Of a stretch of 5,087 bases of DNA, positions 1 to 5,087 are shown in pieces; position 1 is the stretch's first letter; each line of letters begins with the position of its first letter. Origin of the DNA: JBEIDK01 sp040383485. GTDB lineage: Bacteria; Bacteroidota; Bacteroidia; UBA4408. The position numbers and the translations under genes are program-made. The notes below the pieces were generated by a model. It saw only the letters and a list, made by a program, of their open reading frames with translations. It was not told where the DNA came from and ran no database searches. The stretch covers positions 1-5,087 of the forward strand of contig JBEIDK010000191.1 of NCBI GenBank assembly GCA_040383485.1. The letters run 5' to 3'.

Positions 1-19
1 ATGTTTGTTATTTCAAGTG

Positions 20-27
20 CAAACTTA
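20..27 (-). promoter_or_regulatory. Possible divergent -7 promoter element (TAnnTTTG, minus strand)
   Basis: Read on the minus strand this is TAAGTTTG, an exact match to the Bacteroidota -7 consensus TAnnTTTG. It would drive a gene leaving the window to the left, whose start is not visible. I see no clear TTG -33 element at the usual 17-23 bp spacing, so this rests on one short AT-rich motif and could be chance. Confidence 0.3.
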
Positions 28-58
28 CTATTTTAGTGGATAAATCCATAAAATTTTG

Positions 59-66
59 TAATTTTG
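59..66 (+). promoter_or_regulatory. Likely -7 promoter element of the GT5-like/DUF4270/glmS operon
   Basis: TAATTTTG matches the Bacteroidota -7 consensus TAnnTTTG and lies 37 bp before the ATG at 104, which would give a leader of roughly 30 nt. The -33 region (about 35-41) has GTGG rather than the expected TTG, so the promoter looks weak or is misplaced. The heptamer AATTTTG occurs twice in tandem (52-58 and 60-66), but only the second copy is preceded by T to complete the motif. No other candidate promoter was noticed ahead of the three-gene cluster. Confidence 0.45.
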
Positions 67-103
67 CAAGGTTTTTTAAAACAATAATTAACTAGAATAC
101 ATT

Positions 104-910
104 ATGGAAGACAAGAGGATATTGTATGTATCATCTGAAGTGGTGCCTTATTTAGCTGAAAATGAAGTGTCGTTACAATCGTATGAAATGCCAAAAATGA
201 TTAATGATTTAGGTGGACAAATACGAATTTTTATGCCTAGATATGGTAATATTAACGAAAGAAGACATCAATTGCATGAAGTTATCCGTTTATCAGGAAT
301 GAACTTGGTGGTAAATGATATGGATATGCCTCTAATTATTAAAGTTGCTTCAATTCCTAAAGAGCGAATTCAAGTTTATTTTATTGATAATGATGAGTAT
401 TTCAAGCGTAAAGCAACTTTTTCAGACGAAGAAGGTGTGTTATATCCAGATAACGATGAACGAGCTATTTTCTTTGCTAAAGGAGTAGTAGAAACAGTTA
501 AAAAATTAAATTGGGTGCCCGATGTAATTCATGTACATGGATGGATGGCAGCAATGTTGCCAGTTTATTTAAAACATTATTATAAAGATTAAGGTATTTT
601 TGAAGAAACAAAGATTATTTCATCGTTTTCCGACCAAGGTTTTGAAGGAGAGTTAGACAAAGAATTCATCAACAAAGTATTGTTTGATAATATTAGTAAT
701 GAAGCTGTTTCGGATTTAGTTTCGCCTACTTATGAAAACTTAATGAAAGTTTCAATTATGCATTCAGATGCAATAGTAGCAGGGTCTGAAGCTCTGTCGC
801 CAACTTTAACAAAATTTATAGAAAGTTCAAACAAACCTTTTTTACCTTTCGCCTCTAAAGACACAATTAAAGAAGTGTATACTTCATTTATAAAAAATCA
901 CGTACTATAA
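104..910 (+). pseudogene. Short glycogen/starch synthase-like protein (GT5 N-terminal domain), interrupted by an in-frame stop
   Basis: Reading through one internal stop gives a 268-codon gene, about the usual length (near 270 aa) of the single-domain 'glycogen/starch synthase' proteins of flavobacteria. The N-terminus KRILYVSSEVVPY matches the first beta strand of GT5 starch synthases, and HVHGWMAAMLPVYLK (about residues 144-158) matches their H-x-H-x-W segment. The K-T/V-G-G-L loop that binds ADP-glucose in true glycogen synthases is replaced by LAENEVSL, and the C-terminal GT-B half is absent, so ordinary glycogen synthesis is doubtful. Codon 163 (590-592) is TAA. The same frame then continues with family-like sequence (TKIISSFSDQGFEGELDKEF, then SDAIVAGSEALS) to TAA at 908-910. 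As written, translation gives a 162-residue N-terminal piece (104-592). The remainder has no early ATG; a TTG at 680 and an ATG at 743 are the only plausible restarts. It may be a recent pseudogene or a sequencing error. It is the first gene of the glmS cluster. Confidence 0.8.
590..592 (+). other. In-frame nonsense codon (TAA) inside the GT5-like gene
   Basis: This TAA follows YYKD and precedes GIFEETKI in the same frame. No frameshift is needed to rejoin the two halves. One base change from CAA, AAA or GAA would create it. The other stops in the window (908, 2626, 4481) are also TAA, so reassignment of TAA to an amino acid is excluded. Confidence 0.85.
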
Positions 911-924
911 AGGGTTTATCTACT

Positions 925-2628
925 ATGAAAAAAAGTATTTTTAAAATATCATCTTTGTTATTATTCGTTCTTTTTATATCTTGTGATAAGGATTTTAATT
1001 CCTTAGATTCAGATGTAATTGGGGAAAATCATTTTGATTTAGAGCAATATGAAGCTGAAAATTTAGTTGCTTATTCCAAAGCAACGGGTCCTGTTCAGGC
1101 TAATAATTTACCATTAAATGCTTTAGGTGTTTATAATAATACAAAATTTGGAGTTACAAAGGCTCATTTTGTAACACAAGTTGAATTAGGTACTGAAAAC
1201 CCTTCTTTTGGTTATAATCCTGTAATTGATTCGGTTTATTTATACGTGCCTTATTTTGTGGATTCTGATTTTACAACTGAGACAAGTGGCGAACGCATTT
1301 ATGAGTTAGAATCTATTTATGGTGATGCAGAAACAGGTAAGTTTAAATTGTCGGTTGTAGAGAATGGCTATTACCTTAGAGATTTTGATCCAACGGATAA
1401 TTTACAATCATCTCAAAAATATTACAGCAACGATAAACCACTTATTGATCCTTTTAAAGGAACAGAAATATTAAACAATAGTTCGGTTACATCTCAAAAT
1501 AATGAATTTTATTTTAGTAAAAAAGAGTTGTATATTTATAAAACCAACGGTGCAGGTTTATATGTAGACAGTAATGGTGCAGTATTATCTAATCAAAGTG
1601 ATGTTTCTTTGAGAGTTATCAAAGAAAGAAAAACACCAGGAATGTGGTTGGATTTAAAAAACAGCTTTTTTCAACAAAAAATTATAGATGCTACTGCTTC
1701 TGGAAATTTGTTTAATAACAATAGTTTTAAAAATTATTTTAGAGGTTTGTTGTTTGAAGTAGAGGAAATTAATCCAGGTCAGGGAGCTTTAGCTATATTG
1801 GATTTTTCTAGGGCAGAACTTAAAATTTTATATAAAGCTTCTGCTGATCCAACGGTTGAAAATCCTAATCCGGTTAGAACAAGAAGAGAATTTTCACTTA
1901 AAATGGGGTATAACGCTTCTTCAACATTAAGAAACAATAGTATTAACTTCTTAGAGCATACGAATTCTTCTGATTATACTTCTGGATTAGCAGCGGCTAA
2001 TGAAGTAACAGGAAGTGAAAGATTATATATTAAAGGTGGTAATGGTTCAGTTGCATTTATTGATTTGTTTGATGCTACTGAATTGCAAACCTTAAGAAAT
2101 AATGTTGCAAACAATAATTGGTTGGTTAACGATGCAAGACTTACTTTTTATGTTGATAAATCGCAGATGTTGAATGTAAGTGATGAGCCAGAAAGAATTT
2201 ATATTTACGATGCTACAAATAATATTGTACTTTTAGATTATACGTATGATAGTTCAACAAGCTCAGACCCTAAAAATAATAAGGTGGTTTTTGGAGGAAT
2301 TATCGAAAGAGAAGTTGATGAATCAAAAAAAGGAATTAAATATACGGTAAGAATAACCGAACATATTAAGAGTGTTTTAAAAGTTGATAGTGATGGAGAG
2401 TATATGGATAACATTAAAATTGGTATTTCTGTTACAGAGTCCATAAATCTTGTCTCTACAGCTATGTTAAAAACTCCTTTTACTGCAAATGGTTTGGAAA
2501 TAAAAAGCATTCCATTGGCATCAATTCTTAATCCATTGGGAACAGTTTTATATGGAAATGTAATTACTGACCCTTTAGATGAAGATAAAAAACTTAAATT
2601 AAATATTTATTTCACTAAACCTAATTAA
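925..2628 (+). CDS. DUF4270 family outer-membrane lipoprotein
   Basis: This encodes a 567-residue protein with a clear lipoprotein signal peptide: MKKSIFK, a hydrophobic stretch at about residues 8-18, and the lipobox F-I-S-C with Cys20 as the acylated residue. The mature start CDKDFNSLDSDVIGENHF is typical of the flavobacterial DUF4270 family (recognised from memory), as is the C-terminal KLKLNIYFTKPN. The acidic residues straight after the Cys (D-K-D) resemble the lipoprotein export signal described in Bacteroidota, so surface exposure is possible; this is inference. The rest looks beta-rich and Asn/Ser-rich, with no further membrane segment and no catalytic motif I recognise. Its function is unknown. 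It starts 14 bp after the GT5-like gene and ends 7 bp before glmS, so it is probably co-transcribed with glmS and may act in the cell envelope. The ATG at 925 is chosen because it gives a complete signal peptide; no Shine-Dalgarno sequence is seen, which is normal in this phylum. Confidence 0.88.
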   Translation: MKKSIFKISSLLLFVLFISCDKDFNSLDSDVIGENHFDLEQYEAENLVAYSKATGPVQANNLPLNALGVYNNTKFGVTKAHFVTQVELGTENPSFGYNPVIDSVYLYVPYFVDSDFTTETSGERIYELESIYGDAETGKFKLSVVENGYYLRDFDPTDNLQSSQKYYSNDKPLIDPFKGTEILNNSSVTSQNNEFYFSKKELYIYKTNGAGLYVDSNGAVLSNQSDVSLRVIKERKTPGMWLDLKNSFFQQKIIDATASGNLFNNNSFKNYFRGLLFEVEEINPGQGALAILDFSRAELKILYKASADPTVENPNPVRTRREFSLKMGYNASSTLRNNSINFLEHTNSSDYTSGLAAANEVTGSERLYIKGGNGSVAFIDLFDATELQTLRNNVANNNWLVNDARLTFYVDKSQMLNVSDEPERIYIYDATNNIVLLDYTYDSSTSSDPKNNKVVFGGIIEREVDESKKGIKYTVRITEHIKSVLKVDSDGEYMDNIKIGISVTESINLVSTAMLKTPFTANGLEIKSIPLASILNPLGTVLYGNVITDPLDEDKKLKLNIYFTKPN

Positions 2629-2635
2629 TAAAAAT

Positions 2636-4483
2636 ATGTGTGGAATCGTAGGTTATATAGGTCATAGAGATGCCTATTCGGTAATAATAAAAGGGTTACA
2701 TCGGTTAGAATATAGAGGTTATGATAGTGCTGGAATTGTACTATATGATGGTAATGATTTAAAACTATCAAAAACAAAAGGTAAAGTTTCTGATTTAGAA
2801 GCAAAAGCTGAAAGTGAAAAAACAACTTTTGGTAAAGTTGGAATGGGCCATACACGTTGGGCAACTCATGGAGTTCCTAATGATGTAAACTCACATCCAC
2901 ATTTTTCTAATTCTGGAAAATTAGTCATCATACATAATGGAATCATTGAAAATTATGAACCATTAAAGCAAGAATTAATTAAAAGAGGGTATACTTTTAA
3001 ATCGGATACGGATACAGAAGTGTTAATTAATTTGATTGAAGAAGTAAAGAAAAAAGAAAACTGTAAACTTGGAAAAGCGGTTCAAATTGCTTTAAATCAG
3101 GTTATTGGCGCTTATGCTATCGCAGTGCTTGATATTGAAAAGCCAAACGAAATAATAGTAGCTCGTTTAGGAAGTCCGTTAGCAATTGGTATTGGTGAAG
3201 ATGAATTTTTTATTGCTTCTGATGCTACACCATTTATAGAATACACTTCTAATGCAATATATTTAGAAGATGAAGAAATGGCTATTGTGCGTTTGCATAA
3301 ACCATTAAAGGTTAGAAAAATTAAAGATGACACTTTGGTTGATCCTTATGTTCAAGAGTTGCAATTAAACTTGGAGCAAATTGAAAAAGGAGGTTACGAT
3401 CATTTTATGATGAAAGAAATCTACGAACAACCAAGCGTAATTAAAGATACCTACAGAGGAAGACTTTTGGCAAACAAAGGAATTATCCAAATGTCGGGAG
3501 TTGAAGATAATTTAGAAAAATTCTTAAATGCTAAACGAATTCTTATTGTTGCTTGTGGAACTTCATGGCACGCCGGATTAGTTGCAGAATATATTATCGA
3601 AGAATTTTCAAGAATTCCTGTTGAAGTAGAATACGCATCAGAATTCAGATATAGAAATCCAATTATTAACAAAGATGACGTTGTTATTGCAATTTCACAA
3701 TCAGGTGAAACGGCTGATACTTTAGCTGCGATTAAATTGGCAAAAGAAAACGGAGCATTTGTCTTTGGAGTTTGTAATGTAGTGGGTTCTTCAATTTCTC
3801 GTGAAACACATGCGGGAGCATATACGCATGCAGGTCCAGAAATTGGTGTGGCGTCTACTAAAGCATTTACTACACAAATTACAATACTTACTTTATTGGC
3901 ATTACGTTTAGCAAAAGCAAAAGGAACAATGACAAATTCAGATTACCAACGTTATTTGTTGGAATTGGAATTAATTCCTGAAAAAGTACAAGAAGCGTTG
4001 CAAACAAATGAAGTTGCAAAACAAATTGCAGAAATATATAAAGATGCAACTAATTGTTTGTACTTAGGAAGAGGGTATAATTTTCCAGTTGCTTTAGAAG
4101 GTGCTTTGAAATTAAAAGAAATTTCATATATCCATGCAGAGGGATATCCGGCGGCAGAAATGAAGCATGGTCCTATTGCATTGATTGATGAACATATGCC
4201 AGTTATTGTTATTGCTCCAAATAAAGGACATTATGATAAAGTGGTAAGTAATATTCAAGAAATAAAATCGAGAAGTGGAAAAATTATTGCTGTAGTTACT
4301 AAAGGTGATACCCAAGTTAGAGCTTTAGCAGACCATGTTATTGAGATTCCTGAAACCAATGAGCCGTTTACGCCATTATTAACTACAATTCCGTTGCAAT
4401 TATTGTCGTATCATATTGCAGTTTTGAGAGGTTGTAATGTGGATCAGCCAAGGAATTTGGCAAAATCCGTTACGGTAGAATAA
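2636..4483 (+). CDS. glmS: Glutamine--fructose-6-phosphate aminotransferase (isomerizing)
   Basis: GlmS converts fructose-6-phosphate and glutamine to glucosamine-6-phosphate and glutamate in the cytoplasm, the first committed step to UDP-GlcNAc for peptidoglycan and LPS. The 615-residue protein is full length (E. coli GlmS is about 609). The N-terminal glutaminase domain (about 1-235) begins MCGIVGYIG, with Cys2 exposed as the nucleophile after Met removal, and has HTRWATHG (72-79), HNGIIENY (100-107) and DTDTEV (124-129). Two SIS sugar-isomerase domains follow, with CGTSWHAG (307-314), SQSGETADT (354-362) and ASTKAFTTQ (406-414). ALEGALKLKEISYIHAEGY (486-504) carries the isomerase Glu495, and KHGP carries His511. 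The invariant C-terminal tail DQPRNLAKSVTVE includes Lys610. All expected catalytic residues appear intact. The start is fixed by the need for Cys2. The upstream gene ends 7 bp before, leaving no room for a glmS ribozyme, so expression probably depends on the upstream operon promoter. Confidence 0.98.
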   Translation: MCGIVGYIGHRDAYSVIIKGLHRLEYRGYDSAGIVLYDGNDLKLSKTKGKVSDLEAKAESEKTTFGKVGMGHTRWATHGVPNDVNSHPHFSNSGKLVIIHNGIIENYEPLKQELIKRGYTFKSDTDTEVLINLIEEVKKKENCKLGKAVQIALNQVIGAYAIAVLDIEKPNEIIVARLGSPLAIGIGEDEFFIASDATPFIEYTSNAIYLEDEEMAIVRLHKPLKVRKIKDDTLVDPYVQELQLNLEQIEKGGYDHFMMKEIYEQPSVIKDTYRGRLLANKGIIQMSGVEDNLEKFLNAKRILIVACGTSWHAGLVAEYIIEEFSRIPVEVEYASEFRYRNPIINKDDVVIAISQSGETADTLAAIKLAKENGAFVFGVCNVVGSSISRETHAGAYTHAGPEIGVASTKAFTTQITILTLLALRLAKAKGTMTNSDYQRYLLELELIPEKVQEALQTNEVAKQIAEIYKDATNCLYLGRGYNFPVALEGALKLKEISYIHAEGYPAAEMKHGPIALIDEHMPVIVIAPNKGHYDKVVSNIQEIKSRSGKIIAVVTKGDTQVRALADHVIEIPETNEPFTPLLTTIPLQLLSYHIAVLRGCNVDQPRNLAKSVTVE

Positions 4484-4489
4484 TATTTT

Positions 4490-4519
4490 AAAAGCGAAAT
4501 TTAATAATTTCGCTTTTTT
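4490..4519 (+). terminator. Rho-independent terminator after glmS
   Basis: AAAAGCGAAATT (4490-4501) pairs perfectly with AATTTCGCTTTT (4506-4517), giving a 12-bp stem with a 4-nt TAAT loop and a T-run to 4519. It begins 6 bp after the glmS stop codon and separates the glmS cluster from atpD. The stem has only three G-C pairs, but that is usual in an AT-rich genome. Confidence 0.88.
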
Positions 4520-4543
4520 GTTGTAAAAAAGTCAAAAAATATA

Positions 4544-4575
4544 TTGCAAAATTGTTTCAAAAAAAACTATCTTTG
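4544..4575 (+). promoter_or_regulatory. Bacteroidota-type promoter of atpD
   Basis: TATCTTTG at 4568-4575 matches the -7 consensus TAnnTTTG exactly and continues as TATCTTTGCA, a common form in this phylum. A TTG at 4544-4546 is 21 bp upstream, inside the normal 17-23 bp range for the -33 element. A second TTG at 4552-4554 is too close (13 bp). Transcription should begin near 4580-4585, leaving an AT-rich leader of about 50 nt before the atpD ATG. Confidence 0.78.
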
Positions 4576-4635
4576 CACTCGGAAAAATACATCATTTTTT
4601 CAACATTAATTAGCTATTAAATAAATACATAAGCA

Positions 4636-5087
4636 ATGTCTAGAATCACAGGAAAAGTTGCACAAATTATCGGGCCAGTTGTTGACGTCGTTTTTAATGA
4701 CTCAAATAACGAATTACCTAAAATTTATGATTCATTAGAAATCACTAAAAAAGATGGTACTTTATTAGTACTTGAAGTTCAATCTCACATTGGTGAAAAC
4801 ACTGTACGTACCATTTCTATGGACTCTACTGATGGTTTAGCAAGAGGTGTTGAAGTAGTTGCTACTGGTGCACCAATTCAAATGCCAATTGGAGCAGACG
4901 TTTTTGGTCGTTTGTTTAATGTAATTGGTGATGCAATTGATGGATTAGGAGATTTACCTAAAGCAGGTGCTAATGGTTTACCAATCCACAGAACAGCTCC
5001 AAAATTTGAAGACTTATCAACTTCTTCTGAAGTTTTATTTACAGGTATTAAAGTAATCGACCTTATTGAGCCTTATGCAAAAGGAGG
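4636..5087 (+). CDS. atpD: F-type ATP synthase subunit beta, N-terminal part (cut by window end)
   Basis: The beta subunit carries the catalytic nucleotide sites of the F1 sector and makes ATP from ADP and phosphate using the proton or sodium gradient. The visible 150 codons begin MSRITGKVAQIIGPVVDVVF, the standard beta-barrel N-terminal domain (to about residue 80). It contains TVRTISMDSTDGLARG (56-71), typical of AtpD. The nucleotide-binding domain follows, with GRLFNVIGDAIDG, the RTAPKFED segment, and FTGIKVIDLIEPYAKGG at the edge. The Walker A loop (GGAGVGKT in the family) lies just outside, so the gene runs on past the window; bacterial AtpD is usually about 460-505 aa, so some 310-355 residues are missing. 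The start is supported by the N-terminus and by the promoter upstream. In many Bacteroidota atpD and atpC form a unit apart from the other atp genes; having its own promoter after a terminator fits that, though atpC is not visible. Confidence 0.96.
   Translation, partial: MSRITGKVAQIIGPVVDVVFNDSNNELPKIYDSLEITKKDGTLLVLEVQSHIGENTVRTISMDSTDGLARGVEVVATGAPIQMPIGADVFGRLFNVIGDAIDGLGDLPKAGANGLPIHRTAPKFEDLSTSSEVLFTGIKVIDLIEPYAKG

Noticed and set aside
680..910. Separate 76-residue gene with a TTG start
   Set aside because: It is in the same frame as the GT5-like gene, and family-like coding sequence extends upstream from 680 back to 593. It is the C-terminal half of the interrupted gene, not a gene of its own.
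104..910. TAA reassigned to an amino acid or efficient readthrough at 590
   Set aside because: The other complete genes in the window end in TAA, ruling out reassignment, and UAA is usually the least leaky stop. No obvious recoding stem-loop was seen directly after it.
2238..2510. Minus-strand open frame of 90 codons within the lipoprotein gene
   Set aside because: It lies wholly opposite a well-supported coding region, has no recognisable protein features and fits a chance antisense frame.
2580..2636. glmS ribozyme or riboswitch ahead of glmS
   Set aside because: Only 7 bp separate the lipoprotein stop from the glmS ATG and no structured leader is possible outside coding sequence; glmS ribozymes are known mainly from Gram-positive bacteria.
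2625..2864. Minus-strand open frame of 79 codons opposite the start of glmS
   Set aside because: Its translation is low-complexity (Leu/His/Tyr-rich), as expected from the complement of A/T-rich codons; glmS is certain on the other strand.
3112..4315. Three further minus-strand open frames (3112-3333, 3451-3672, 4124-4315)
   Set aside because: All lie opposite conserved GlmS domains and show no protein family features.
1..5087. Mobile elements, CRISPR arrays, tRNA/rRNA genes, phage or defence genes
   Set aside because: I saw no repeat-spacer pattern, transposase motifs, terminal inverted repeats or tRNA-like sequences; nearly all bases are covered by core genes.

Overview
The window comes from an AT-rich member of the Bacteroidota, almost certainly the family Flavobacteriaceae. 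Four things point there: a short single-domain 'glycogen/starch synthase' protein, a DUF4270 lipoprotein beside glmS, promoter elements of the Bacteroidota TAnnTTTG type, and starts without Shine-Dalgarno sequences but with A-rich upstream bases. The order short GT5 protein - DUF4270 lipoprotein - glmS is, as I recall it, a common arrangement in flavobacteria. All genes seen are on the + strand.

Layout. Bases 1-103 are an intergenic region with a TAnnTTTG match on each strand; the minus-strand match could serve a divergent gene just outside the window (often panC here in relatives, but it is not visible). Bases 104-910 hold the GT5-like gene, interrupted by an in-frame TAA at 590-592, with recognisable coding sequence continuing in the same frame to a second TAA at 908-910. 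Next is a DUF4270 lipoprotein gene (925-2628), then a complete glmS (2636-4483). The gaps are only 14 and 7 bp, so the three genes look like one operon. A strong stem-loop plus T-run (4490-4519) ends it. A Bacteroidota-type promoter (4544-4575) then drives atpD, whose first 150 codons are present before the window ends, just ahead of the Walker A loop.

Roles. GlmS makes glucosamine-6-phosphate, the entry to UDP-GlcNAc and hence peptidoglycan and LPS. The DUF4270 lipoprotein is an envelope protein of unknown function. The GT5-like protein has the fold of a glycogen synthase N-terminal domain, but lacks the usual K-T/V-G-G-L substrate loop and the second glycosyltransferase domain, so it is unlikely to be an ordinary glycogen synthase. 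AtpD is the catalytic beta subunit of the F-type ATP synthase and forms a separate transcription unit.

This is mostly an ordinary core-genome region. I found no mobile element, CRISPR array, RNA gene or defence system. The one real anomaly is the nonsense codon in the GT5-like gene.
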